From Mesorhizobium caraganae (GTDB lineage Bacteria > Pseudomonadota > Alphaproteobacteria > Rhizobiales > Rhizobiaceae), in the NCBI RefSeq assembly GCF_016836705.1, contig NZ_JAFCGY010000041.1, positions 1 through 40,250 on the forward strand: a stretch of DNA of 40,250 nucleotides, in the 5' to 3' direction. The position numbers and the translations under genes were made by a program. Shown piece after piece: positions 23,514 to 31,573 of the stretch. The notes beneath the pieces were generated by a model. It made no database searches. It was not told where the DNA came from and saw nothing but the letters and a program-made list of their open reading frames with translations. Numbering within the stretch: position 1 is the stretch's first letter; every line of letters starts with the position of its first letter.

Positions 23514-23834
23514 TCAACTAAAGGACTTGCCGCAGTCGCACTTCCCCCGCGCGTTGGGGTTGTCGAAGACAAAGCCGGAGGATTCGAGTCCGGTGACGAA
23601 ATCGACGGTCGTGCCGGCGACATGGGGTTGAGAGCCTGCGTCCACGAACATTTTGACCCCATCTGTCTCGATGATCGCGTCGCCCTCGCGCGAGACGCTC
23701 TCCAGGCCCATTGAGTATTTGAAGCCGGCGCAGCCGCCGGCCTCGACCATGACGCGAAAGCCTTCCGCCGGCTCGCTGGCGCGGGAAAGAGCGGTCTTGA
23801 CGGCGGCAACGGCGTTGTCGGTGAGCGTGATCAT
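23514..23834 (-). CDS. iscN: IscN, HesB/IscA-type Fe-S assembly protein of the nif cluster
   Basis: A 106-residue A-type Fe-S carrier with the three conserved cysteines at 35, 99 and 101 (AGGCAGFKY and GKCDCGKSF). In Rhizobium etli the homologous iscN precedes nifU-nifS. It is the first gene of the unit running to nifW, with a sigma-54 promoter at 23878-23892. GAGGAG lies upstream of the ATG. It may be the only remaining scaffold or carrier here, because nifU is broken. Confidence 0.92.
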   Translation of the reverse strand: MITLTDNAVAAVKTALSRASEPAEGFRVMVEAGGCAGFKYSMGLESVSREGDAIIETDGVKMFVDAGSQPHVAGTTVDFVTGLESSGFVFDNPNARGKCDCGKSFS

Positions 23835-23877
23835 GGTTCGATTTCTCCTCAGTCCGTGACGGTTTGCAGATCACCCT

Positions 23878-23892
23878 GCATGGACCGTGCCA
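23878..23892 (-). promoter_or_regulatory. sigma-54 promoter of iscN-nifS-nifV-nifW
   Basis: Minus strand TGGCAC-GGTCC-ATGC: perfect -24, one mismatch at -12, correct spacing. It is 44 bases upstream of the iscN ATG. Confidence 0.8.
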
Positions 23893-23997
23893 ATGGAAAA
23901 AACCGTTTCAAAACAGCGCGATCTCTCTAACACCGCGATGAATCGTTATGCGCCATTGCTGGGAAGACGTGGGGTAGCCGACACGTACTGTCGGGTT

Positions 23998-24013
23998 TGT
24001 CGAGTCCGCGACA
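23998..24013. promoter_or_regulatory. NifA upstream activator site between iscN and the nifH remnant
   Basis: TGTC-N8-GACA. It is about 105 bases from the iscN -24 element on one side and about 92 bases from the nifH-like -24 on the other. The site is symmetric, so it could serve both directions. Confidence 0.75.
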
Positions 24014-24104
24014 TGGGACTGCTCGGCCTGAGTTCCTGCTCCACTCTGACGTAGACCGTTGAATAGCATGCAGAAGATTTTGTCTGAGCTTGCTTCGGCG
24101 CAAT

Positions 24105-24119
24105 TGGCACGACTTTTGA
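24105..24119 (+). promoter_or_regulatory. nifH-type sigma-54 promoter, -12 element damaged
   Basis: TGGCAC-GACTT-TTGA. The element is otherwise identical in style to classic nifH promoters (TGGCACG-N4-TTGC), but the invariant GC of the -12 is GA, so activity may be low. Confidence 0.6.
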
Positions 24120-24211
24120 AGCTCCCTTTGGCGAGGCGGCAACAACCGTCGGCCGATAATCGTCTCGTGGGCGTCTCCTCGCGAGGGATGGAACGAAGGA
24201 AGGAAAGCAAC

Positions 24212-24265
24212 ATGTCAGGTCTGGGTCAGATCCGCTTTCTATGGGAAAGCAGCACCGCCCGCGCA
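24212..24265 (+). pseudogene. nifH: 5' end of nifH (dinitrogenase reductase), remnant
   Basis: After a ribosome site (AAGGAAGGAAAG) the ATG at 24212 opens MSGLGQIRFLWES. This parallels the NifH start MSDLRQIAFYGKG, and the DNA around ATGTCAGGTCTGGGTCAGAT is still close to nifH leader and start sequences. The similarity fades after about 15 codons, before the P-loop is complete. The fragment lies about 90 bases downstream of a nifH-type promoter, which supports the assignment. A functional nifH must be elsewhere. Confidence 0.6.
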
Positions 24266-24418
24266 ATCCGATTGCCCCATCGGCCCATTGGCGTCGACAC
24301 CCACAATCGCTCACCGCCGCCCGGTGGCCATTGACCGAGTTGAGATGGGATTCGACCGGCATTTGCCGGTCAGTGTCATGGCGTTTGCCGTTCAGGCAGC
24401 ACGCCCGGTTTCAAGGGG

Positions 24419-24545
24419 ATGGCGACGGCGATGCGGACGCTCTCCAGCAACACTCTGTTGCTGGGCGAGCACGCGATCGGGAGTACGGCGCGCTCTGTCG
24501 GCTGCAGATCACCCGGCAGGGCAGCTGATCCTCAACGAGCGGGCG
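24419..24545 (+). pseudogene. hmuP: hmuP/hemP-like heme uptake regulator, frameshifted
   Basis: Just upstream of hmuS, the usual hmuP position. HmuP proteins of 40-60 residues have a short lead, then YRLxxTRQGKLILTK. Here the parts lie in three frames: RTLSSNTLLLGEHAI, then EYGALCRLQITRQG, then QLILNE. At least two frameshifts, and the final LILTK altered to LILNE, indicate a broken gene. Confidence 0.5.
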
Positions 24546-24591
24546 GATCAGCGACGCAAGTGTGCAGACAGAATGCAGGCAGGTGGACGAC

Positions 24592-25653
24592 ATGGACCAG
24601 CGCGTGAAACGCTCGCCGGCCGAAATCCGGCGGGCGCGGGAAGACATGCCGAATATACGCGAGCGCGATCTCGCCGCCCAGTTGGGCATTTCGGAAGCGG
24701 AACTGGTTGCGGCGCATTGCGGTTTCGGCGCGGTGCGCATCGAGCCCCGGGTCAATGACCTGCTGACCGGCCTCGAAGCGGTCGGCGAGGTGATGGCGCT
24801 GACCCGCAATGAAAGTGCCGTGCACGAGAAGATCGGCGTCTACGACAAAGTGGTCACCGGCAACCAGCATGCCATGGTGCTCGGCGAGAACATCGACCTG
24901 CGCATCTTCCCGGAAGTGTGGGCTTATGGCTTCACCGTCGAGAAGCGCGATGGCGGCAACATTCACCGCAGCCTGCAATTCTTCGATGCCACCGGCGAGG
25001 CGGTGCACAGGGTGCATCTCAGGCCCGCCTCAAACCTCTATGCCTACCAGAAGCTGGTGGCGGAACTCGAATCCTCAAACCAGGAGCCGATCGTATCGGC
25101 TCAGGCGAGCGGAGCCAACGATGACGCTGAGATTCCGGACCAAGCCGCCACGGTCGAGGACCTGCGCGAGCACTGGAGCGGTCTGACCGACGTGCATCAG
25201 TTCTTCGGCATGTTGAAGACGCTGAAGCTCAGCCGCTGCCAGGCGATGCGCATGGTCGGCCAGGATTACGCCTGGCTGCTCGACAATGACGCCGTTGGCG
25301 CCATGTTCCAACATGTGGCCGATGGCGAGATGCCGATCATGTGCTTTGTTGGCAATCGTGGTTGCATCCAGATCCATTCCGGCCCGATCAAGTCGGTCAA
25401 GCCGATCGGGTCCAGGATCAATGTACTTGACGAGACCTTCCACCTGCATCTCAGGGCCCACCACATCCGCGAGGTCTGGGCCGTGCGCAAGCCGACCAGG
25501 GACGGCCATGTCACGTCACTCGAAGCCTATGGCGCCGACGGCAAGATGATCATCCAGTTCTTCGGCACGCGCCAGGAAGGCGAACGCGAGCGCGGCGACT
25601 GGCGGTTCCTGGCCGAGAACCTGCCGCGCATTCCCAACCCGTCCGCCGCGTGA
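24592..25653 (+). CDS. hmuS: HmuS/HemS-type hemin utilisation protein
   Basis: A 353-residue protein made of two repeated HemS/ChuX-like halves (about residues 15-165 and 195-345). It binds heme in the cytoplasm and passes it on or degrades it to release iron. Seen: IRRAREDMPNIRERDLAAQL, LGENIDLRIFPEVWAYGF, and the repeat-related CIQIHSGPIK, LDETFHLHLR with heme-pocket histidines. The ATG at 24592 with AGGTGG is preferred to GTG 24562. Neighbours hmuP (upstream) and hmuT (downstream) are broken, so heme import from this locus is doubtful and hmuS may be an orphan on its way to decay. Confidence 0.9.
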   Translation: MDQRVKRSPAEIRRAREDMPNIRERDLAAQLGISEAELVAAHCGFGAVRIEPRVNDLLTGLEAVGEVMALTRNESAVHEKIGVYDKVVTGNQHAMVLGENIDLRIFPEVWAYGFTVEKRDGGNIHRSLQFFDATGEAVHRVHLRPASNLYAYQKLVAELESSNQEPIVSAQASGANDDAEIPDQAATVEDLREHWSGLTDVHQFFGMLKTLKLSRCQAMRMVGQDYAWLLDNDAVGAMFQHVADGEMPIMCFVGNRGCIQIHSGPIKSVKPIGSRINVLDETFHLHLRAHHIREVWAVRKPTRDGHVTSLEAYGADGKMIIQFFGTRQEGERERGDWRFLAENLPRIPNPSAA

Positions 25654-25663
25654 GGTAAGACCA

Positions 25664-26515
25664 ATGCGTATTGCTTTTCACTTCCGCTCGGTGCTCGCGC
25701 CGATGCTCGGCGTTCTGCTGGCCGCCGCTTCGCCCGCCGAGGCCAATGAGGGCGTACCTGTTTTTCCGATCCGTCACGGATCGCTGGATCGGCGGCTCCA
25801 TCACCGAGATCGTCTGCGCTTGGCGAGGAAAGTCATCTCGTCGCTCGCAATTCGACGAGCTACGATCCGAAAGCGGCGCTGAAGGTGACCGATGTCGCCT
25901 ACATGCGTCAGCTGTCGGCGCAGCGTGTTCTGTCGGTCAATCCGTCCAACATGCCGGCCTTGCACGGCAGCGACGCGAAGGAAGCGGCCGATGTGTTGGC
26001 GAAATCGAACGGGCCCCTCATCGAGCTGCCGGGGCACCACCGCCATAAAGGCATCCTTGAAAGATCCGCGTCGTCGGCAAGAGCTCGGCGTCGATGCCAA
26101 AGCCCAAAAGTTCGTGGCCGAGATGGATGCAAAGCTGACGGCGGCCGAAAAGCAGACGGCCACGATCAAGGAGCGCAAGCGCATCCTGTTCGTGCTGTCG
26201 ACACAGGCCAGCAAGATCCTTGCCTCGGGCAGCGACACGGCTGGCGACGGCATCATCAAGCGGTCAAAGCGGTCGAGGGCTTCACCAGCTACAAGCAGAT
26301 GACCGACGAGGCGATCGTCACTGCCAAGCCGGATTTGATCCTGGCGATGAAGAATGCCGGGTCGCCGATATCGCGGGACGAGCTGTTCGCGAATCGCTTC
26401 ATCGCCATCGCCTCGACCCCCTGCGGGCATACAAGGGTCCGGACGCGCCACAGAGACGTCAGAGGCCACCCATCCGGCGATGGTGCTGTCGCCGAATCAA
26501 GACCTGTTCTCACAG
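25664..26515 (+). pseudogene. hmuT: hmuT (hemin ABC transporter periplasmic binding protein), multiply frameshifted
   Basis: Starts 10 bases after hmuS with a signal peptide (RSVLAPMLGVLLAAASPAEA). HmuT segments then appear in alternating frames: SYDPKAALKVTDVAYMRQLS (about 25857-25916), QTATIKERKRILFVLSTQAS and KILASGSDTAGDGIIK (about 26155-26265), AVEGFTSYKQMTDEAIVTA and ELFANRFIAIASTP (about 26270-26420). The order matches intact HmuT, but at least four frame changes occur and the C-terminal lobe is missing. No hmuU or hmuV follows. Confidence 0.8.
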
Positions 26516-26528
26516 GCACGTCAAGTGC
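26514..26528 (+). promoter_or_regulatory. weak sigma-54-like element before the Cys-rich protein gene
   Basis: AGGCAC-GTCAA-GTGC keeps the GG-N10-GC frame but mismatches the consensus at two positions. It is 30 bases before the ATG at 26558. No exact NifA site is visible upstream. Confidence 0.2.
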
Positions 26529-26557
26529 GAACAGGGGATGACGAAAAGGAGACTTTC

Positions 26558-27181
26558 ATGACTGAAGCAACACTCGTTACAGGCAGCAGTGACCTGTCAA
26601 GCATCGCGGCTGTCCAGCAATCGCCATCAATTGACGACGAACCCGCCACAGGCGCTCCGCACGGATACGCCCAAGAGGGCGGGTTCATCCAAGACGCCTT
26701 GCGTCGAACCGCAGTCGCGGAACGATTCGATCTTTCTGTTGTGCTCGCGAGGTACCGGAGACAGTACGGCTTCTCACAAGCGGTCGCAGAGGACCATCGA
26801 CGCGAACTCGTCCGTTTCTTGGCACTCTGCGCGACCGCCCGACAGCATGGCCACTCATACGGGATGATGGGCGCAGTCGATGAGCTATGGCACATGTTCG
26901 TCATCTTCACGAGAGACTACGCTCGATTTTGCGAAGAGGTGGCGGGCAGGTTTCTGCACCATATTCCGGAACCCCATGGCGTAGCTACGCAGGGTACCAT
27001 CGACCGGTACCTCGCTTTCCTGGAGGACTACAGAACAGTCTATGGGGAAGCGCCACCCCCAGCGTATTGGCCCAAGCCGAAGCGCTCTCCCCACAACACG
27101 GATACTGCCTGCTACGGCTGCGACGCCTGCGACGGCTGCGGCATCTGCGGCGGGGGATGCGTAGTTGACGCAACACTTTAG
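26558..27181 (+). CDS. GRDP-like (PF07173-type) protein with a Cys/Gly-rich tail
   Basis: A 207-residue protein with AAGGAG before the ATG. The middle (about 85-175) resembles the glycine-rich-domain-protein-like family, with AVDELWHMFVIFTRDYARFC and GRFLHHIPEPH where the family has VDEVWHxHILxTxxY and FLHHxP. The tail CYGCDACDGCGICGGGC has six cysteines spaced about every third residue with Gly and Asp between, before VVDATL. Such a tail could bind metal or be a site of modification; its function is unknown to me. The gene starts inside the dead hmuT region and is followed 80 bases later by a GT4 glycosyltransferase on the same strand, which suggests a two-gene unit. Confidence 0.7.
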   Translation: MTEATLVTGSSDLSSIAAVQQSPSIDDEPATGAPHGYAQEGGFIQDALRRTAVAERFDLSVVLARYRRQYGFSQAVAEDHRRELVRFLALCATARQHGHSYGMMGAVDELWHMFVIFTRDYARFCEEVAGRFLHHIPEPHGVATQGTIDRYLAFLEDYRTVYGEAPPPAYWPKPKRSPHNTDTACYGCDACDGCGICGGGCVVDATL

Positions 27182-27199
27182 AAGGAGCGCTTCGAATTT

Positions 27200-27220
27200 C
27201 TCGGCCCCAGAGCGGCCGAG
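27200..27220 (+). other. stem-loop between the Cys-rich gene and the glycosyltransferase
   Basis: CTCGGCC-CCAGAGC-GGCCGAG forms a 7-bp stem with a 7-base loop in the 80-base gap. There is no T-run, so at most a weak attenuator or mRNA processing element. Confidence 0.35.
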
Positions 27221-27261
27221 CCATTCGTCCGAATACTCAGCTGAGAACGAGGGCGACGGGC

Positions 27262-28551
27262 ATGCATATATTGATGTTCGGAAAGATGCCTCCTATCCAG
27301 GGGGGTGTTTCCAAGGCAACTTGGGTAGCGGCAACCGATCTTGTGACCGCCGGCCATACGGTAACCTTCATCTCGAACGCCAACAGTATGGGCTACGGAT
27401 TTCGGCAAATGGGATCGGCATCCCGCATAGAGGCGACGGTTGCTGGCTTCGCGGGAAAGCTTGAGATTCGGCAGCTTGAGGCGGTGCCAAGGCTCTCTTA
27501 CATTCCATGGGCACCCCCGTACCTTAGCCAACTTTTGGGAAACGCCATCGCAGCCGCAAAGTCGCGTACGCCCGACTTGGTGATTGGATGGTATCTTGAA
27601 CCCTATGGCGTTGCGGCTTCGATCTTTGGTCGATTGGCCGACACACCGGTCATATTGCGGCATGCCGGAAGCGACCTGGGTCGATTGAGGAAATTTGCCG
27701 ATTTAGGGCCACTTTATGACCACTGCTTAGCGTCGGCAAGCCGTGTGGTGGCGAGCAAAAAGCACGATGCGGTGCAGATTGTCCTGGATGCGGGCGTCAG
27801 ACGAGAAAGCTTGGTCCGACCTCGCGGCAGGAGGCTCGATGGTTCCTTCTGGGAGCCTACTCGATTTGACTTTGAGGCACTTGTCGACGAGGCGGAAGCT
27901 TTCTTCAGCAACTACGGTTTCGAACGCGACTTCCTGAAGATGCTGACCGATTGGAATAGGGAAGGGTTGAGGTGCTCAGATCCGATTGTCGGCAGTTACG
28001 GGAAAATCGAGATAGCAAAAGGAACCTACAGCCTAATTGATGCGCTGGACCTTCTCGCGGATCGCAACGTCCCGGTCGCCTATCGCGCGCTGTGGAGTGG
28101 CGCGCCTGATCGCTTTGCTCATGCATTCAACCACCTTGCGTCAAAGAAACGGCTGCGGGGTCGGACGATCATTCTGCCACCGCTTCCTCCGTGGGAAGTT
28201 CCGGCTTTCATAAGGTCCTGCTCGGTGATCACGTTCCTGGAAAACAATTTTCCAATCGCGTTTCATGGGCCGCAGATTCCGCGTGAGGTACTGGCATGTG
28301 GCACACCGCTGATATTGAGCGGTGAAATTTGGTCGAAGGTGTCTTTCGCCGCCAAGTTGGCGGATCGGACAAACGTCCTGCGCGCCGAAGACCCCAACAA
28401 CGTGGCCGAGTTGGCGTCGGTCTTAGAGTTGGCAATTACAGATCGCGAAATGCGAGCGAGCCTCTCACATCACGGAAAGACGCTCTCGCGCACAATAGAA
28501 TCGACCGCCCTTCCGCATGATCCACTGATTGACGTGATCAGATCCATGTAA
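27262..28551 (+). CDS. glycosyltransferase family 4 (GT-B) protein
   Basis: A 429-residue GT-B enzyme. The N-terminal acceptor domain begins HILMFGKMPPIQGGVSKAT, typical of GT4 (PPxxGGV). The donor half starts near residue 245 (VGSYGKIEIAKGTYSLIDAL), and the nucleotide-sugar region reads IPREVLACGTPLILS. In place of the common EALACGxPV, the first Glu lies in PREVL. An insertion of roughly 50 residues (FWEPTRFDFEALVDEAEAFF and following) separates the domains and is not typical. GAGGGCGACGGGC precedes the ATG. The acceptor is unknown; context suggests the Cys-rich neighbour or a surface glycan (inference). Confidence 0.8.
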   Translation: MHILMFGKMPPIQGGVSKATWVAATDLVTAGHTVTFISNANSMGYGFRQMGSASRIEATVAGFAGKLEIRQLEAVPRLSYIPWAPPYLSQLLGNAIAAAKSRTPDLVIGWYLEPYGVAASIFGRLADTPVILRHAGSDLGRLRKFADLGPLYDHCLASASRVVASKKHDAVQIVLDAGVRRESLVRPRGRRLDGSFWEPTRFDFEALVDEAEAFFSNYGFERDFLKMLTDWNREGLRCSDPIVGSYGKIEIAKGTYSLIDALDLLADRNVPVAYRALWSGAPDRFAHAFNHLASKKRLRGRTIILPPLPPWEVPAFIRSCSVITFLENNFPIAFHGPQIPREVLACGTPLILSGEIWSKVSFAAKLADRTNVLRAEDPNNVAELASVLELAITDREMRASLSHHGKTLSRTIESTALPHDPLIDVIRSM

Positions 28552-29017
28552 ATGCTCGATGCCACACCAGACCACTTATCTCGTTCGCTCAGGTGGCCAC
28601 AATATATGGTGCTGCGCGTCTGTCGCCCTTCCCCAGTCAATTAGCGCGACCGAGGTGGTCACGATTCGGGTGTCGCCAGCATCCCGCCAATTCGGAGATC
28701 GGTTAGGCTTTGACCCTCGCCAGCACTCGACATGCTTTCTATAAGCAACTTGCGTAGGGATGGCGTGTGCAGCCTGATGATGTCGAACTTTGGACGCCGA
28801 CATTTCGGCGGACCCATGCCTCTTTGACGTGGTCACGCCCGATGCGTGCTTCAGCTCGCGGGGACGTGGAGATGGGCAGCAACCATCTTGTCGTCCACCT
28901 CCATATTGGGGGCGATGCCAGGTCCAGTGGGGATGGTCCAAATTGCGCAAGCTCGGTCGGGTGATCGCGGAGAAGCTGGATGTCGACTACATCGAAGTTC
29001 ATGGAGCGGTTCGGACA
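28552..29017. other. stretch without recognisable gene
   Basis: Several frames are open for 60-120 codons but none shows a family pattern, a ribosome site and codon use together. A short plus-strand piece near 28940-29010 reads KLRKLGRVIAEKLDVDYIEV, which looks protein-like but I cannot place it. Confidence 0.4.
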
Positions 29018-29199
29018 AACGGGTGCGAACCCGGGACGTCGTCCGGGTGTCGTCAGGCTCTCCCGTCCGGCTGAGCCTAAGCTTTCTTCACGGCGCGAAT
29101 ACTCCTGAGGCTGCTCGGGTTCTCGTCGGGAGACAGTTACCGCTGAGGACGGCCCACGCGGTCCTCACGGAGATGTTGATCAAGGCAAGGCATTCGTGA
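29018..29199 (+). pseudogene. possible N-terminal part of the following HTH regulator, out of frame
   Basis: A GTG-started segment includes SPVRLSLSFLHGANTPEAAR and ends RTAHAVLTEMLIKARHS, with its TGA overlapping the GTG of the next gene (GTGA). The composition resembles the N-terminal domain that precedes XRE-type HTH domains in some rhizobial regulators. The two may be one gene split by a frameshift, or a coupled pair. Confidence 0.35.
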
Positions 29200-29501
29200 C
29201 GGTTCCTTGCGTCGACGACCTCGGGGCACTGAAGGATGAACTCTCGTCCGCAGGAGTGATCGCGAAGGTTCATGCGCCGCGGCCGATAAGCGTCCGCGAA
29301 GTCCGGGATCGCACGAAGCTGTCCCAGGAGGCGTTCTCCGTGAGGTATGGCCTCGATCTGGCAACGCTTCGAAACTGGGAGCAAGGTCGCTCGGAACCGG
29401 ATGCAGCGGCGAATACGCTCCTATGGACCATTTCCCGGAACCCGGAAGCAGTCGAAGAATCCCTCGACATGGAGGACGAAGTGGCTGCCCCATCGCCCTA
29501 G
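29196..29501 (+). CDS. XRE/HigA-like helix-turn-helix regulator
   Basis: A 101-residue protein starting at GTG 29196. Residues about 32-85 form an XRE helix-turn-helix: SVREVRDRTKLSQEAFSVRY, then LDLATLRNWEQGRSEPD, then a helix ending RNPEAVEESL, as in HigA/MqsA-like antitoxins and their solo relatives. No toxin gene is visible beside it. The N-terminal 30 residues seem to continue a domain from the out-of-frame segment upstream, so the gene may be frameshifted. Confidence 0.6.
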   Translation: MTVPCVDDLGALKDELSSAGVIAKVHAPRPISVREVRDRTKLSQEAFSVRYGLDLATLRNWEQGRSEPDAAANTLLWTISRNPEAVEESLDMEDEVAAPSP

Positions 29502-29534
29502 GGAGGGCCTCGGAACCGTGCGGCTACTCGGCCG

Positions 29535-30320
29535 CCAATGCGATGGCCGGCCGCCGCGCGGGAGGCAGCGCCAGTATCCGCGCAATGAGCTGATCCGGAA
29601 GGCGAACTCGCCGAGGTAAGCGTCGAGATGCTTCTCCCGGAAGCCATGGAATGTGCCCAGCGCCCAGCGCTTCAGGTTCGCAAAACGACGTGAATCCACT
29701 TGAAAACGATGTGGGCGGGCATCGTCCTATTGCTCAGATTGACCTTCCTGAGGCGACGGCCGGGCACCTTGCCGTACGAGGCAAGGGAGTTCGCAATGCC
29801 GCTCCGGGAAGGGTGTTCGCTACCACGAACGGAACGATGCTTTGAGCCGAACGGTCCGCGATGCGCGCGAGCCTGATGTGTCCGACGCCATGGTTGCCGA
29901 CCGTCTCGACCGCTCCAGCGATCCATATCTGGCTGGCTGTGCTGCTGCCGCCACCCCTCTCCAGTGCGTCCGCCTTGCGCCGATACGGGATGGCGGACTC
30001 GTCCACGTCGACAGTTCCGGAAAGAGCGGTCCGGTTAGGGTTCACCATTGCCCCCTGAGTTTGTGAGGCACCAGCCAGGCGGTTCTGTAGGAGACGCCCA
30101 GCTTAGGTTGGAGCTGCAGCGCCGAAATGGAGTTGGAGTGCCTCGCCATCAGGTAGGCCGCCAGGAACCACTTGCGCAAGCGGCAGGTGCGTGCCCTGCA
30201 TGACCGTCCCGGCAATCACGGAGGTCTGTTTCCGGCACCCAGGCCTCTCCCTTTGCCTGCGCATTCGAAAAGCCACGGCCGGCCTCGAGGCGCCATGCTT
30301 TCCTGGAAAAGCATCAAGCG
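29535..30320 (-). pseudogene. IS1595-family (ISXO2-like) transposase, frameshifted
   Basis: Read on the minus strand the pieces follow the ISXO2 order: CRKQTSVIAGTVMQGTH, then WFLAAYLMARHSNSISALQL and LGVSYRTAWLVPHKLRG, a stop, then GTVDVDESAIPYRRK (DDE-type core with the first Asp), and IWIAGAVETVG, then in another frame PAHIVFKWIHVVLRTLKRWA and GFREKHLDAYLGEFAFR. The C-terminal box normally reads HGFRxxHLxxYLxEFxFRxN. Several frameshifts make it inactive. Terminal repeats were not identified. Confidence 0.8.
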
Positions 30321-30411
30321 TCCTCTCCACCGTCATCAGCATGACATCACGTTCTGCGATGATTGCTGAAAGGGCCTTTTCACCAAATTGGGCCAAAATT
30401 CGAGGGATTTG

Positions 30412-30714
30412 ATGAACGCCACCATATTCAGCAGCCCCGTTTTCGTGAAGGACGGGAATTGCATCGTGCGAGAAATTGTCACCATCGATGGCGCCATTGA
30501 TTTTCTCGAAGAATGGCCCGAAAGCCGTCGAGATTTGATCCACAAGACTGCACTCAAAGCGTGCTACGACGCGCACGACGGCTACAAGCCAGTCGACGTG
30601 GTCCGTCAGGCGTTCATCAGCTTCGCCAAGCGGGCTTGCATACTGGAAGACCCGGCTTCTGTAATGCCTTGGATCTCACCCTCTAAATCGGGCCGTGGAA
30701 CGGAAGCGGTATAG
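30412..30714 (+). CDS. DUF982 family protein
   Basis: A 100-residue protein of the small DUF982 family, common on rhizobial symbiotic replicons and islands; its function is unknown. The pattern fits: an N-terminal beta segment (FVKDGNCIVREIVTIDGAID), FLEEWPESRRDLIHKTALKA, then a helix with VRQAFISFAKRACILED. GAGGGA precedes the ATG at 30412; an upstream ATG at 30388 is less well placed. Another DUF982 gene faces it at 30949-31194. Confidence 0.7.
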   Translation: MNATIFSSPVFVKDGNCIVREIVTIDGAIDFLEEWPESRRDLIHKTALKACYDAHDGYKPVDVVRQAFISFAKRACILEDPASVMPWISPSKSGRGTEAV

Positions 30715-30948
30715 GCTCATTCGATCAGCGGTGCCGCACCGGGTCGAAAATCCGCGAAACAGGGCAACCCGCGGCGAGCAGCAGACCGAGGGCCGACCCA
30801 TAAGGACGGCGAAGGGCTAGCTGGGAAACAGCTGGCGTCATTGCTGGGTCGCGTGATGCCAACCCTTCCCGGCGAATAAGGGGACCCACGACACTCTTTG
30901 TCGGAGGCTACGTGTCGGACATGCAGTGACCGGCTGACCGGTTAGTCG
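30715..30948. other. intergenic region between converging small genes
   Basis: No open frame or site was recognised. The stretch separates the 3' ends of the two convergent DUF982 genes. Confidence 0.4.
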
Positions 30949-31194
30949 CTAGTCAGATGGCAGGAACATCTTCTCCTCCTTGGCAGCCGCCTCGAATGCC
31001 TTACGGGCTTCTTGCGTAGGCATCTCACCCTCAAGAGCGGCCATGCAAACGCGCACAGCGTAATCCCACTTAGGCCCCTTGTTGCTCCACTTTTGGAGCT
31101 GCTCGGCGGCACCCTCGACGTGGCTGACCCCAAACCGAACTCCGGGGCGGTGGGTCCTGACGTAAACGGGAGGGTTGAACCAATGGAAAGCCAT
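30949..31194 (-). CDS. DUF982 family protein
   Basis: An 81-residue DUF982 protein (FNPPVYVRTHRPGVRFGVSH, then KWSNKGPKWDYAVRVCMAAL, then ARKAFEAAAKEEKMFLP). The ATG at 31194 follows the stop of the next upstream gene by 4 bases, so the two are likely co-transcribed. Function unknown. Confidence 0.7.
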   Translation of the reverse strand: MAFHWFNPPVYVRTHRPGVRFGVSHVEGAAEQLQKWSNKGPKWDYAVRVCMAALEGEMPTQEARKAFEAAAKEEKMFLPSD

Positions 31195-31198
31195 GAGG

Positions 31199-31423
31199 CT
31201 ACTCTCGGCTGTCAAAGGCAACAAACAGGCCGCGGACGGTTGCCACTGTTACGACAACCTCGGTCAGTTCTTCGTCGCTTTCCAGCAGATATGGTGCAGC
31301 ATCGCGAGCTTCTTTCATTGTAGCTTTGACCGACACAATGTCGTCAGGATCCGCCCTGTCGAGGAGTAAGGCAACCACCTGCTCTGCCGTAGGAATTGGG
31401 CCGACTTTACGGATGATGCTCAT
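31199..31423 (-). CDS. small hypothetical protein upstream of DUF982
   Basis: A 74-residue acidic protein with GAGGTAGC before the ATG at 31423. Sequence features: a hydrophobic-helical lead (PTAEQVVALLLDRADPDDIV), an acidic middle (LESDEEL) and a beta-like tail (VVVTVATVRGLFVAF). I recognise no family. Its tight link to the DUF982 gene and the regular composition support a real gene. Confidence 0.55.
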   Translation of the reverse strand: MSIIRKVGPIPTAEQVVALLLDRADPDDIVSVKATMKEARDAAPYLLESDEELTEVVVTVATVRGLFVAFDSRE

Positions 31424-31573
31424 GCTACCTCGTACCCAAAGACGCCAACGAAACTCGATATTGCGCGCCTCGCGACAAGACATCAATTGATGATTGAAAC
31501 CGTACGAAACCGGCCAAGGGGACAGCCCACAGATGCAGGGGGGTGCCTGGTCGGAACGTTGAGCGACGGGAGC

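Noticed and set aside
26985..27224. Minus-strand Arg-rich frame opposite the Cys-rich gene tail
   Set aside because: Caused by the repeated Cys/Gly codons read in reverse; no start context.
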